This document shows positions 35,226-46,910 of a DNA stretch of 64,000 nucleotides, one piece after another (positions within the stretch are counted from its first letter, which is position 1; every line of letters starts with the position of its first letter). Both the position numbers and the translations under genes were made by a program. The notes beneath the pieces were generated by a model. That model was not told the origin of the DNA, did not search any database, and was given only the letters and a program-made list of their open reading frames with translations. The DNA is from Sebastes aleutianus (lineage: Eukaryota > Chordata > Actinopteri > Perciformes > Sebastidae), in assembly GCA_916700875.1 (NCBI GenBank), contig CAKAKS010000062.1, positions 7,652,373 through 7,716,372 on the forward strand. The letters run 5' to 3'.

Positions 35226-36683
35226 TTTTTTATTTATTTTAGTTCATGCCTGCACAGGCATTAAATTGCTATTATAATGAGGTTTTATCATCTTTAAAAA
35301 GGGGTCTATGATCAATTTCATTGTGTCAGAAATGGCCCTCCAAAACTTCTGTGAAAGAATACGTCAATGTCATATTGTTTGAAGTCCCTGTTTTTGTTTT
35401 GTCTGTAATTACGCAAAGAATGAGAGGCATGTAGACAAAGCAGAGCGGTATATTCTTGATAAGCCCTGTCATCAAGGGGAAGAATAACTTTTCATATTAA
35501 TATTGATCGGCTCAGAGTTTGTAGAAGGACAAAACTCAAATAAAGTAAGTTTTGAGAAAGTAAACAAAAGCATTTAAATCTTTAGCGATAATTGAAGGAG
35601 CCCTCCAGACATCATTGGTAACATTTAATGAGAAAATCAATTTGTGGATATGTCATCTTGTTTCTTTTTAAATTAAATATGACTCTCTGAGAGGGTTGGC
35701 ATTTTCTGCATTTTAGGGGGAAAAAAAAGAAGTCTAATTTATTTAATTTGTTGCTCTGATGGCAAGATTGAATCTGAGAAAAAAAAATAATCATCACTAT
35801 CACATAGATTTTGTCACAGACCTGTAGAAAGGAACATCATGTGTTTCAGCTTCCTGTGCTCCTGTCCTTTTCATTTAAACGTATATGCTCTGTGCCATAC
35901 TCCTTTAATGAATGCCTTTGTGTTGGTACAGGCTTCCAACCCTATTTGCTTTGCTGTTTATGTTGTGATATACCCTCCGACCATCTTTGCTTTATCTGGA
36001 AGGAGGATGCAAGTATGCTTCTGCGAGTGTTTATTTGTGTGCGTGTGTATATTTGTATGTGCGTGCCTCTCTGTGTGGCGTTAGCTCTCGAGAGCTAAAA
36101 GAAGATGCTGATTGGCGATAACCAGTGTGAATGACTAATTAGAGCTGGTGGCAGGCAGAGAGACTGCCTCTGCCACTTCACTGTGAATGGGCCTTTGATG
36201 CTGAATCCAAGCCCTCTGTGTTCAAATAACACATGTGCAATCACACACACACGCCAACACACACGGATACATGCAAATGATGAAGGCACACATTCAGCCA
36301 CACACATAGACCCATTTTTTATACAAACACACGTCCCAGAACTGGCATACTTTTGTCCATATCAAGCCTTTTGAATTGGCAGGGCCTATTTAGTCTCAGT
36401 GCTAATCAGGCATATTCTCTTCTATTCTATCCTATTCTATGTTCTGTAATCCACATTCCTTGGCTGTGTCTGAAATCGCTCCCTGTTTACTACATTGTGC
36501 TCTAAATTTACCCTTTGCTGTTTTATTTGAGTGGCCAAATTCTCAGTGTGAAATTTATGCACTAAAGAGTGCCCCCAAAAAGCCCACAATGGAACAAAAA
36601 AAAGTGTCCATGGCATGTAAACACCATGCAGTGTTTCTGCAGTATCATGGGATTCCATAGCTCTCAGCAATGACGCAAAATGC
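35226..36683. other. AT-rich non-coding stretch
   Basis: Short CA-rich patches near 36245-36305. The frames at 35811-36098 have no domain features. Nothing identified. Confidence 0.4.
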
Positions 36684-37630
36684 AACGTGATCTCATCCCT
36701 AAGCGTCATATTTTGCCGCTTGGGCAGAAGCCTCTGGCGTTACCAGATTGCTGCCGGGGATAGTCTTTTACATAGTATTTTGACGCAGAGAAGGTTGGCT
36801 CATGGTTAACGTTGTGAAACGGTGGCGGTTAGGTTTAGGCAACAAAACAACTTAGTTAAGGCCTTTACACACTTGCAGCGTTTTGTTGTGCGATTAATTC
36901 GTCTTTTTTTTGTCTTGAATACTTTCACACAGAACGCGAATATCACGCAGCAAAAAAGCAACATTTTCTTTTTTCTTCGGAACGAGGTCGATTTTCTGAG
37001 CTTTCGCATTGTGAATAAAGGCATCAACCAATCATGTTGTGTGGAACGGGTTGAGTATTATTTATATATCTATGAAACAACAACACGGAGGCTCCGTAGT
37101 GTGAACCAAGACAGCAAACTTCATTACTCCTTTCAACCTTGACGAAGGACATTCCTTTCTTGCCTTTCACAATAAAAGCCCCAGATATATAATATTCACA
37201 GGCGAGTATTTTGGATTTTCGTGTCGTTTATTCATCACGCCCCTGGTGTGTAAAGGCCTTTAGGGTTAAAAAAAACAACATAATGGTTTGACTTAAAATA
37301 AGCACGGTTGTAAGGTAACGTCATGTGACTCAGTGGCATAGTCACGTGATATAACGCCGTCAGCAGAAATCACTCAACTTTTGGTTTCACATAGGACACG
37401 AACGCCGTCCACTTACCCTCCCACCCGCAGTTAGCAGACTTTTTTCACTCTTGATACTACTTTAGTTGCTCTGCGCCTAAAAATAAAGTAGATGAATTTA
37501 CATTGGAGTTAGTTGAAAGCCTGGTGCGTCTCATACAGACGCTACAAGGTGCCTTGTGCATAGGTATCAAGACACCGCGGGCCACTGCCCAAACGTCAGT
37601 ATTTGACACCCTGGGAGTGGGAGCAGGCTG
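36684..37630 (+). repeat. dispersed repeat family B, copy 1, interrupted by a MITE
   Basis: The outer segments (36684-36858 and 37260-37630) align by eye with 56358-56883. Shared blocks include AACGTGATCTCATCCC, GTCATATTTTGCCGC, AACTTTTGGTTTCACA and GTATTTGACACCC. The copies share with family A the phrase around ACTTAGTTAGGTTTAG. A 401-bp MITE is inserted in the middle. The small frame 37503-37685 lies in the right arm and has a diverged counterpart at 56764-56886 in copy 2. Confidence 0.75.
36859..37259. mobile_element. PIF/Harbinger-type MITE (AGGCCTTTACACACC family) nested in repeat family B
   Basis: AGGCCTTTACACAC at the left and GTGTGTAAAGGCCT at the right are perfect inverted termini. 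The element is flanked by TTA at 36856-36858 and 37260-37262. Family B copy 2 shows the empty site (…CTTGGCTAGGGTTAG…). The interior resembles the reverse complement of the copies at 33445 and 45237, including the GAGGCTCCGTAGTGTGAACC block. No transposase is encoded. Confidence 0.85.
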
Positions 37631-38705
37631 CAAAGTGACAAAGATTGAGTGTCTTGAAAGAAGACAGGCTTCACTTTTTTGGTGACTACAACAATCCCCA
37701 TTTCTAAATCAAACGCTCTGTCACTCCTTGAAGCTGACCAAAGCGACCTCTCAATCCACTTTCCTTGCTCAGATCAGCTCAATTAATCCCCAGATTTCAA
37801 TCTGTAATGTTAACAGTCACAAGAGAGCTCCTCTGACTTTAGGGCTGCCACCATGTTTATATCATCGTAGTCCTGTCAGTCGCGCTGAAGGGAAATGACA
37901 GCGGAACGGCAGAAACCAAATAAAGACTCTTTAAATAAACGATCACTGATAAATTTTTACCTCAGGGCGTCTCGTATGACTTCTCTGACATTCTTGTCTA
38001 CATTGATCATTCACGTATTGACTGATCGTGACATTAAACCCATGCTATGTGGGAAGTAGCTGAAAACAGGGCGGATATGTTACGCTGGAGGGGAGAGTTG
38101 GCAAGTGCTCATGTATAGCTGAAAGGTAGTATAGCGCTATCATTGCCAAGAATCTACTAAAATAAAAAGAAATACATACATGCATGGCACTCTGATATTC
38201 AGCAACTCAGCACCATGGAGAATTACTACCTGAATTATTAGGATAAACAATAATTCACAACAATCCTATATATTTAGCACTGCAGTGAGGATTCCAAGCA
38301 GTGGAAAAGTGTGTAATTAGCAGCTATTGGATGAAAGCAATTGCACCTTTTCACTTATTTGGAAACTTCTCTCTCCATCCTTTTCCCCCTTCTGCGCTGT
38401 GCCCTGTTGAACACACACCTACCCAAAAACACACACACAACACGGCAAAAACCCAGCTGTTACATTGCTGCTGCCTCTGCTGCTCTACTTTAACAGCAGC
38501 ATGTAATGTATGGCTCACACTGCCCCCGGTAGGTCGCAGGGGGTAGTGCATCTCAACCCGACAAGGCCAGCTGCAGCAGCAGCAGCAGCAGCACTCGTGA
38601 CTTCCCTGCTGCGAGATGACGCACTGTAAAGCTAGACAATAGACATGCATACAATATAACAACTCCTCACAACATAGATATGATATGAGAGACAGGGACA
38701 TGATA
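37631..38705. other. non-coding stretch with (CAG)n
   Basis: A GCAGCAGCAGCAG tract lies at about 38570-38592. The frames across it encode homopolymeric Ala/Cys/Ser and are artefacts. No gene identified. Confidence 0.4.
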
Positions 38706-38816
38706 TGATGGATAGATAGATAGATAGATAGATATATGGATAGATAGATAGATAGATCTCTGTGAATGAAAAATATTGAATAAACCTTTCACTCAATAAG
38801 ATATTGTATATCGTGT

Positions 38817-38870
<54 letters not shown>

Positions 38871-38975
38871 CACACAAAATATGATGATGGAGGAATGACA
38901 TTACTCTCACCGGACCACTTTCCAATTATTCTTTATCATCTCAGCCTTCATCCATTCATCCATTCATGAGAGGGC

Positions 38976-39044
<69 letters not shown>

Positions 39045-39240
39045 AATGTGATATGACTTGGCTGGGCTGGCTCACCACAATGCAATCCAACAGCCATGAT
39101 CTGTGGCATCCATCAAACCACACTCACACGCACATGCACGCGCACACGCACACTACACACGTTTAGACTACTTGCCATCTTGATCTGAGCGCAATCCAGG
39201 AGAGGTTGCCAGAGGGAAAGGTCGAACTGCAATCACTCAT

Positions 39241-39275
<35 letters not shown>

Positions 39276-39384
39276 ATGCACACACAATTACACAAGCATG
39301 CACCTGCTCCTCAGCATGTATTAGAAAGGTAACTGTAAATCTGGGCTTCCAGGACAAAGTAAATTTAAACCAGAGCTGAGATTC

Positions 39385-39418
<34 letters not shown>

Positions 39419-39420
39419 TC
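38706..39420. repeat. cluster of microsatellites
   Basis: Within about 700 bp there is a GATA array (38708-38757), (CA)26 at 38817-38869, (TG)30 at 38979-39040, (CA)16 at 39242-39273 and (CA)n at 39386-39415. The long Thr/His and Val/Cys frames over these arrays are not genes. Confidence 0.95.
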
Positions 39421-39818
39421 TCTACCCGAGACCTGAGAAGATCTTGTCCTACATGAATATAAATCCTGCCCTGTATCCTATATGATCCAAATGATCTTAT
39501 GATTAGATGTCATGAATCCATATAAAGTGTAAGTGTAATCTGGTGAATTCAAAGTGAGCTGAAATGGAACTGGTACATTGCTGTGAACTCTTTTGAACCC
39601 CTTTCAGGAGCCAGAGAGCCCACTTTTACAACCACTTAACTGGAGTCCAGTGAAAGCATCAAATACAGACAGAGTTTAACTGAGAACAGTCTGAGAGCCA
39701 TATCTAAAACCACATGTACATCCCGACACAACCCTCTTTAAGGTTGTTCTTTGGTGTTTTTATGCCTCTCAGAAATCACACTAAAATTCTAAACCATAAG
39801 AAAATAAATGATATCTTT
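39421..39818. other. non-coding stretch
   Basis: No recognised element or gene. Confidence 0.4.
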
Positions 39819-40170
39819 GAGGAATTGTTTGGCAATACAGATATTCTCTTTCCTGTCACGAGTTAGATGAGTAGATTGATGCCACTCTCGATTAAATAGA
39901 AAGCCACAGCCAGGAGACGGTTAGTGTAGCTTTGCACAAAAACTGGTAAAGTGACGACAAAAGCTGGAAAAACTACATGTTGTAGTTTTAAAAGGGGGCT
40001 AATGTGTTCAACTATTTCTTGTGCCATGAACAGTACTTTACTACTGTTATGAAATACTGTAACATACTGTTGTAAATCCACAGTAATTCATTACAGTGTA
40101 TCGGTACTCTTATCTAACTCTCGGCAAAGAAAGCGAATAGGTGTATTTCTTAAAATGTCAAACTACTCCA
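39819..40170. mobile_element. TTAA-type MITE (ATGTCAAACTA family)
   Basis: The right end CTCGGCAAAGAAAGCGAATA…AATGTCAAACTACTCCA is followed by TTAA (40171-40174). The left part (GGAATTGTTTGGCAATACAG, GAGTTAGATGAGTAGATTGA, CCACTCTCG) is the diverged inverted counterpart. The middle includes AGCCACAGCCAGGAGACGGT. This is a familiar percomorph MITE, and 16932-17055 is a fragment of the same family. The left TTAA is not preserved. Confidence 0.6.
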
Positions 40171-40252
40171 TTAATGTTAGTGGTTTGGAGATTTACTGTT
40201 CTTAATTCATTTAGGCCATCAGGTGGTTGCTATGAGAAAAAAAAAAAACATC

Positions 40253-40813
40253 CTACAGACGGTTCAACACCCTTGCTGAATATCCTTGTTCAAGACAATG
40301 GCCCAATCCCAATTTGAACGTCTTCCAGGCTCTTGTCTTACAGAATGTACGAGAGGTCATTGTCAAATACCAGGTGTATATTATAGCCTTGCATTCCTCT
40401 GATTCCAAGTGTTTTTGTACCATCTTAAATCCTTGTAAATGTCGTTCGTCTTTGTAAATGTAGGCATACTGTACCAGTGCACCCAATATGCCAGGCTGAA
40501 TACCCATGTGACAGTCCTCATTGTTTCTTTTTTTAACGCTTCCCATGGTAACCCCGTGTTTAACGTCGTTAAGTCTGCAGAAATGCAGACTTACGAAAAG
40601 TGGACATAAAGGGCTGTAATAGCCTGCGGGAGAGTCCTCATGTACTTGACAATGTGAAAGTGGGATAGTCCTAAACCCTTGCAGAACATGGCGGAAACGC
40701 GTCTCAAATTCCGTCAGTGTGGATATTGGGATCGAGCCAATGAGTTCTGTGGCTGAGCCTGACTTTCTTGTGGAAGAGGGCAACAAATATGTCAGTTTCT
40801 CTATGGGGATCAA
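40253..40813 (-). other. 186-codon open frame over a MITE, probably not a gene
   Basis: This is one of the longest uninterrupted frames in the window. Its translation is Cys/His/Lys-mixed without a recognisable domain (starts MIPIEKLTYLLPSSTRKS). It almost exactly covers the inverted-repeat element at 40296-40742, with both termini inside the frame. That is the expected picture for a chance frame in a non-autonomous repeat. A decayed element-encoded protein is the alternative. Confidence 0.25.
40296..40742. mobile_element. probable MITE with CAATGGCCCAATCCCAATTT termini
   Basis: The left end CAATGGCCCAATCCCAATTT and, in reverse complement, the right end CATTGGCTCGATCCCAATAT are imperfect inverted repeats 447 bp apart. 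The interior phrases TAAGTCTGCAGAAATGCAGA and GGAGAGTCCTCATGTACTTG resemble a fish DNA-transposon derivative. No clear target duplication is seen, so the superfamily is open (hAT-like is possible). Confidence 0.5.
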
Positions 40814-40908
40814 TATAGGTTCACACTATGGTTTGGATTAAGAATATTCCTCAATATACAATTCAAAATAATGCACACAGAAAAAGAACCATGTCAACTA
40901 TGGGTTTG

Positions 40909-41511
40909 ACTGTATATAATAAGTGGACGTAGTCACCGTGACGTCACCCGGTGGTTTGTGGACTGCCGTTTTGAAGCAGCGAGTTCAGCATTTTGGTTGT
41001 CGCCATCTTGGTCTTTTGCAACCAGAAGTGAAACGAGAGGGTGGAGCACTCAATCGATCAAGTACAATCGAACGCTGAATAAGACGTTTTCAGATGACCA
41101 CAATTTTGAATTAACTTCAATGAGCTGAAAACACACCGTGAAAGGGTTAAAGATGTAAGACGAAAACACCAACAATGCCGTGGTAGCGACTTGACAATCA
41201 CAAGGTAGCCACGCCCTAAAGCATCCCCTGCTTTATTGTCTATTTGACTCTAAATGGGACCATAATTTACTAAATGAACATCATGCTGTATTGAAGAAGA
41301 CTTAAAACTAGTGATTGAGACCATAAACTCATGTTTACAATGTTTACTGAGGTAATAAATCAAGTGAGATCATTTTCTCATAAACTTCTATACAATCGGA
41401 CTGCTTTTTGCAACCAGAGGAGTCGCCCCCTGCTGGCTGTTTGAAAAAAAATTAAGTTTCTGGCACTTCTACATTGGCTTCCCTTTTCAGACCCGGAGGT
41501 TGCCCACTGGG
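40909..41511 (+). repeat. dispersed repeat family C, copy 2
   Basis: Aligns with 12539-12993 and extends further right through CAACCAGAGGAGTCGCCCCC, TGGCACTTCTACATTGGCTT and CAGACCCGGAGGTTGCCCAC. It contains a small insertion (CACTCAATCGATCAAGTACA region) relative to copy 1 and lacks part of the CCGGAAAACGCC block. No coding capacity. Confidence 0.75.
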
Positions 41512-43172
41512 TTTAAGTGACCTTTGATACATGTCTTCCTCCCCTCTTTCTGGTCATTTAATGCTGTTTACCAACTAAAACGTAATACAATGAAACCAAA
41601 TCTACCAAAGAGAGAGAAGAATACAAAGGGACAGCAGAAGAGATGTTGTTGCTGAGAGACAGATGGCAAACAGTTGGGGTGGCTGGGAAAAAAAAGATAG
41701 ATGTATTGAAAGCATGACAGAGACAGCAATGAATGAAGAGATGGGTGGAGAAGGGATTGTTTGAGCTGTTATTGCGTGGATACGTGCGTGTGTGTTCATG
41801 TAAGTGTGTGTGCAACTGTTCGCTGAGTCCTCTTTCTTTTCTTTTTTTTTTTAAGAGTGATTAGTCAAAGCCCAGAGTTTGACACAATGAGATCAACCCA
41901 GCTGAGGGGAAGGCATACATTACTGTTCTAGGCCATCACACACAGACATGCACACACAATGAGACACACACATAAAGGCCTATATGCACAGATAGAGGCA
42001 CAGAGGGAGGGATGCTACAGTGGCGCCCAAGTGCACGAGGGCATGCCGGTGTTTCGTCAATACACGCATACGCACGAAACAGTGCGTTGAAAGACAGACA
42101 GCCTCTTGTTTTGTGGTTGTTTGTTTCAATATCTTTTCTCCTCTGATACCTGTATTCTCTGTCTCCCAGCGCTATCACTGCTTGTTCCCCCTCAACCGCT
42201 CTTCTATCTCACTTTTTCCTCTCTCTCTGCGTTTATCTGCTCATTTCCCCCGCTTCCCCTTAACCTCCTCCACCACTGATCCACTGCACCTGCTCTGTTT
42301 CCTCCTTGTCGTTTACCTGCATAAGCTGCCTCCTCCAATCTCTTGTCATCCCTTTTGTTTTCATCTGGGAGCAACATTTATCCTCTTCACCCTCCCTCTT
42401 TCGATCAACACTTTCTCCTCCTTCTCTTTCCAAACCCCTTGTCAACCCCCCCAATCACACACTCCCTCCTCCTCCTCCTCCTCCTCCTCCTCCTCCTCCT
42501 CCTCCGGCTGCCCAGTGGTTATCCAAGTCAGTTTACCTAACCGCCTGCCTCTCTGTATTACTCTGAAGAATGATATTTCCGCCCGTTTCGGTTTCCCTGC
42601 TTCTATTTTTTCCGTTTTGTTTGTCTGCTTCTCCTCTCCCTGCCTGTCTCTCTTCTCTCTTATGTAAAGGTCACCATAGTGTGGTAGGTTCAAATTAGGT
42701 TCAAACCCGGCGGGAGGAAGTGTATGCGTGCGTGCGGGGTGTGGAACAGCATGTTTTCTGCATTTCTATGATGATGTAAATGAAAGTTTGAAAGCTGTCA
42801 AAAACATTTGACTAAAAATAGACCGAATCAAAATGTTTTCCTCCAAAAAATGCCTTTCGTCTGTCTAATTATCAACCTTAATTGTAGCTCAGTATTCACG
42901 CCCTCGGCCTTTAACTCCCACTCATATCCTTTTACTTTTATGATGCTCTTTATTTGCTATTATTTTTCTGTGCTTCAATTTCACCTGTGATCTTGATTCG
43001 ATGGAACTCTGTGTAATAGGATATTTCCAAACAACTGCTCTTAGTGACTGAGGGGAAAGTGTAATGCATGCTGAAAAAAAACAATGCCAGGTTAAACCAT
43101 AGTAGCACAAGAGTGCATTGTGTATAGGGAGGGAATCACCAGAGGCCCCACAATACCATATTATCATGATAC
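41512..43172. other. non-coding stretch with CT-rich tract and (TCC)n
   Basis: A (TCC)14 repeat lies at about 42464-42505 inside a CT-rich stretch (42180-42660). That composition produces the 215-codon Ser/Leu/Pro-rich frame at 42020-42667 and its Glu-rich mirror. I do not regard these as genes. No other element is recognised. Confidence 0.5.
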
Positions 43173-43176
43173 TTAA

Positions 43177-43790
43177 AGCTTCAGTGGGTAGAAACAGAGC
43201 AAATATGATTAAACAAAATCACTATATCCTGACCGCAGTGAATGACACGGGTAATCTGAAAAAAATCATGTTCCTCAGTGTCTGCCGGTGCTCCTAACGG
43301 CATCTGTAAGATTTCACAGACCGGAGGAAAACAACCAATCAGAGCCGAGCTGGAGCCTGCCGTCTCTGAGCAGCTGTCAATCACTCGCAATCTCCGATTA
43401 AATGGTCAAACTAGGCAGCGCTGATCAAATATGATTCAACATTCTGTTACTGTAATGTCTATTTCTCGCCTCAAATGTTTTCAGAAACATCTTTTAGTGT
43501 ACCGTTTAGTTGTAAAATGAGAACGTTTTTTGACCTGGCAGCCATGCTGAGATCAGTCGAGAAAATACCAAGCACCGCCCACACAGCCAATAGGAACTCT
43601 CTCCCTCTGAAATGAGCTGTGATTGGCCAAAGTCTCCCATCACAGGTTAGATTTCTTAGAGCCTGAAAACAGAGTCATGAGGAGGTGCAGAAATCTAGTT
43701 ATCTCTCAGAGCACTTGAATTACAATATGCTGAAAGATTCAAATGGAATCTTTGCCCAATGATACCAAAAATATACTGCCTACTGCAGGT
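43177..43790. mobile_element. piggyBac-type MITE (AGCTTCAGTGGGTAG family)
   Basis: TTAA flanks both sides (43173-43176 and 43791-43794). The left terminus AGCTTCAGTGGGTAG and the right terminus CTGCCTACTGCAGGT are imperfect inverted repeats. The 614-bp interior includes AACCAATCAGAGCCGAGCTG and CACCGCCCACACAGCCAATA. No transposase. The TTAA site places it with the other piggyBac-like MITEs of the window. Confidence 0.75.
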
Positions 43791-43804
43791 TTAAGACACA
43801 ATAC

Positions 43805-44096
43805 AATCTTTTTGCGATTTTAAACATTTTCCAATATGCTGAGTATTGCGATTTATTACTTTTATTCAACTGCAAATGAAGCAGTTTGTCAACATCTGTT
43901 TTATCTAATAAGATTCAGTTTTCACTTATTATTATCGTTATCGTTATTTAGTGTTCTCCCCAACGGCGGGCCGTCTGATTGTTTAGAGGTTTATTGTTTA
44001 TTCAATAAAAGATCAATACTTGTCCATGTATCAACACAATATTGCCGCGCAAAATATTGCGATACTATTCTGTATTGATTTTATCCCCCACCCCTA
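43805..44096. repeat. hAT-like MITE remnant with CCCCCACCCCTA end
   Basis: The right part reads ATTGCGATACTATTCTGTAT and then ATTTTATCCCCCACCCCTA, the recognisable end of a fish hAT-type MITE whose left end would start TAGGGGTGGG. The left end is absent or decayed; the region abuts the preceding piggyBac-type MITE. Confidence 0.5.
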
Positions 44097-45236
44097 GCAT
44101 TGTGCAGGCCACACAAGGTCTAGCAGGGTCTCAATCGCTGCATCGTTTAAAACTGATTTATTGACAGAACTGAAATGGACACAAAATGAATATCCGAAAA
44201 CAGGCATGCGACCTTAATAGGTGTGTGATGAGTGTGAGAAATTAGTGCGTGTGTGTTTGTGTCTCAGTGCCACAGAAGGATGTATGGATTTTAGCTGCCT
44301 CACTGCATAAGTGGGACACTCAAAATAGCTCCTCGGGCCTCGCATCAAGGACACGGTCTACTGTAAATTACCATGTGAGTGTGTGTCTGAGTCTGTGTTC
44401 GTATATATATGCACAATTATTGTGTATTAGCTTGTGTACAGTACGTACCTATATGGTTGTGCATGGGAGCATGTGTGCATTAATGCTATAGTGCACCTGA
44501 TATTATTTTGCGTCAGGTGTTCATCACTCATCTCATTTCGCTCTGGTTGGGCTGAAGTAATTCCCGGGTGTTCGACATGCAGAAGTTACGTCATCGGACA
44601 TACATCAAGTGGACGACAGAGTGTCTAAATAGTTCCTCGTGGTATAAAATGACAGAAAGCTGCAGCAGCACTGCAGCCAGCATATGACAGAAAGGGGAAT
44701 GAGAACAATGTTCATTATTTATAGATTTGGCCTGAGGTCTAGTTGCAAAAGGGAGCGAAGCTTACATATAGTACACTCAATCACACCTGGGAGAGGCCCT
44801 GGTTGGTTACAGTTGTGTCCTGTAGGTTACAGAGCACAGCCAGTGGAGCAGTCAGTCCCTCAGTGCATCAACAGCAGAGACACTTATTGTCCTAATCAGC
44901 TCTCGAGGTGAGAGTTTGTTCCTCCAAACATCAGACTAATGTTGCAATCTTTTCACTGTTCGCCAGCCAGTGATAATGACCATCTAAACTAATTTGTACA
45001 ATGGATCAATTAAAACCACAGTATGGCCTTCAGCATTAAACGCCTCTTTGATTTGCATCCACAATAAAAGTTTGTTGTGCAATCTGTTCTTGTTCTGCAG
45101 GTTTGCCTAAAGGTACAACACTGGAGGACATACTGTACAGTCAGACGTACAGTATATTTAGATATTTTTCATTTACGTTTTAATTAACGTTTTTTTTTTT
45201 AAATAATTTGTTTTGTATAATCTGTTACATTCCTAA
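44097..45236. other. non-coding stretch
   Basis: No recognised element or gene. The short frames near 44249-44911 lack domain features. Confidence 0.4.
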
Positions 45237-45610
45237 AGCCTTTACACGCCAGGGGCATGCCGAATAAACAACACAAAAATGTGAAATACTCGCCTGTGAA
45301 TATTATATGTCTAGGGCTTTTATTGTGTAAGTTAATAAAGGAAGGAATGGATCTGGTCTGCGCTGCCTTCGTCAAGTTTGAAATGAGTAATAAAGTTTGC
45401 CGTCCTGGTTCGGACTACAGAGCCTCTGTGTTGTTTTTTCATAAATATAGCCGCAACTCCACCCATTACGCAACAACGTGACTGGTTGATTCCTCTATTC
45501 ACAGTGCGAAAGGTCAGTAAAATCAACTTTTTTCCGAAAAAAAGTGCATTGCTTTTCGGCCGCTTAATATTCACATTCTGTGCAAAAGTATTAATGAAAA
45601 AAAACAACAG
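45237..45610. mobile_element. PIF/Harbinger-type MITE (AGGCCTTTACACACC family), third copy, right end decayed
   Basis: It begins AGCCTTTACACGCCAGGGGC after TAA and contains the family blocks GGGCTTTTATTGTGTAAG, GGATCTGGTCTGCGCTGCCT and GGTTCGGACTACAGAGCCTC. The far end diverges after TTAATGAAAAAAAACAACAG and no second terminus is found. Confidence 0.65.
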
Positions 45611-46644
45611 TTTGAAAAAACATATTGAAGCAGTGGCAGTAGGATGTAAAGAGAGACACAATGTAAAGAGAGTGAACAGTAAACAATGAGGCTGATATCA
45701 ATGAGATAACATTAAAAACAGTAACGCTGCAGCATCGTTTTCTGTGAATCCCTCATACTTGAATGGCGAACTCTGCCACCAACAATACAGACCATACTAC
45801 CATATTTTCCTCAATGAAATCTATAGATCACATCCATCTCCAATGCCTCTACTATCCCACGCTATACAAGTTTTTTCTTGTTGATATATAATGTTTGTAC
45901 TGCCTCTGTTTGAACATCTGAATCATTTTCTATTCATTGCTTAAATATAGAGAACCTCTGACAGCTTCCAATGTCAGAAACTCTCAGTATACAATTAGGA
46001 TTGGACTCCTGTCGCTGGCAGCACAGCAGGACAAAAAGCTTGGCTCTTGTATTCATCCTACCTCCAACAAATCACACTGATTCATGCCCTCGATTGCGTG
46101 CCTGACCACTCTGGCTCATTGTTTCAGCCATCAGTGAAAGCTTATTAAAAAAAAAGGGCAAAAAACCCACCAACAACAAATAAAAAAACAAATTCAGAGT
46201 TTGAAGGCTGAGGGCTCGTGTGCATTATGTGAAAGTAATGTGTGTGAGTGTGTTTATAATTAGCGACGTAGAATATACACAATGTACATGAGTTGTCGAA
46301 GTAGGCATGACTGAGCAGCTATAGCTGCACAGCTCTCTCACTGACTGCCCTCAATTTATTTCTGTTTCTCTCACACTTCACCTCGTTCTGTCACACATTT
46401 GTCTACATGCATGCATGTATTTGTGTGCATCCAACTCATCTCTATACTGCAAATAAAAGATGGGTTGCAGTGTTTTGTCATGAATGTGAAACTTAATGTG
46501 GGTTGGGGGGGGGCAGCGGCCCCAGGATGAAGGCCAGTTTTCAACAAAACCAGATCCCTGTTCACTACAATAAGAAACCAGGTAGCAGTTCAGTGGATTA
46601 AAAACCTACTGTGCATCTCATGGTTACCCGCCAAAGACAATTAA
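45611..46644. other. non-coding stretch
   Basis: No recognised gene or element. Confidence 0.4.
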
Positions 46645-46910
46645 TCAATGCCGACTCATCTTTCTGGCAAACTCCAACGCCCTGACGATGCTTTCTTCTG
46701 TGATCTCTAACTGCTTCATCCTTATGTTATTGGTGCCGATATGGATTACGATGTCGCTGAAGCTTGCGGTGCTTTGTGTGCCTGGGTCCCCTGATTCGCC
46801 CTGCATGATGCCAAAACTCTCTGATTAGCCTCTATGTTGGAAGGCGGTGCTAAACTAATGTTTCGGGTAATGGAGTCCCTTATTACTAGCGTGTGTTGTT
46901 TAACTTTGTC
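46645..46910 (-). pseudogene. fragment of a non-LTR retrotransposon ORF1 with SGNH-esterase-like motif
   Basis: In the minus-strand direction one frame reads QHTLVIRDSITRNISLAPP, and after a frameshift near 46760 another reads DIVIHIGTNNIRMKQLEITE and continues EESIVRALEFARKM before a stop at 46645-46647. These resemble block I (GDS, here RDS) and block III (GxND, here GTNN) of SGNH hydrolase folds, which occur in ORF1 of CR1/L2-type and other fish LINEs. The copy has lost the start, the intervening segment and at least one key residue in each block. No reverse transcriptase piece was noticed nearby. Confidence 0.6.

Noticed and set aside
38706..39420. CRISPR-like array of short repeats
   Set aside because: The repeats are simple di- and tetranucleotides without spacers; the window is clearly eukaryotic.
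42020..42667. 215-codon plus-strand frame, one of the longest in the window
   Set aside because: It runs through CT-rich DNA and a (TCC)14 repeat, giving Ser/Pro/Leu-rich low-complexity sequence without domain or splice borders.
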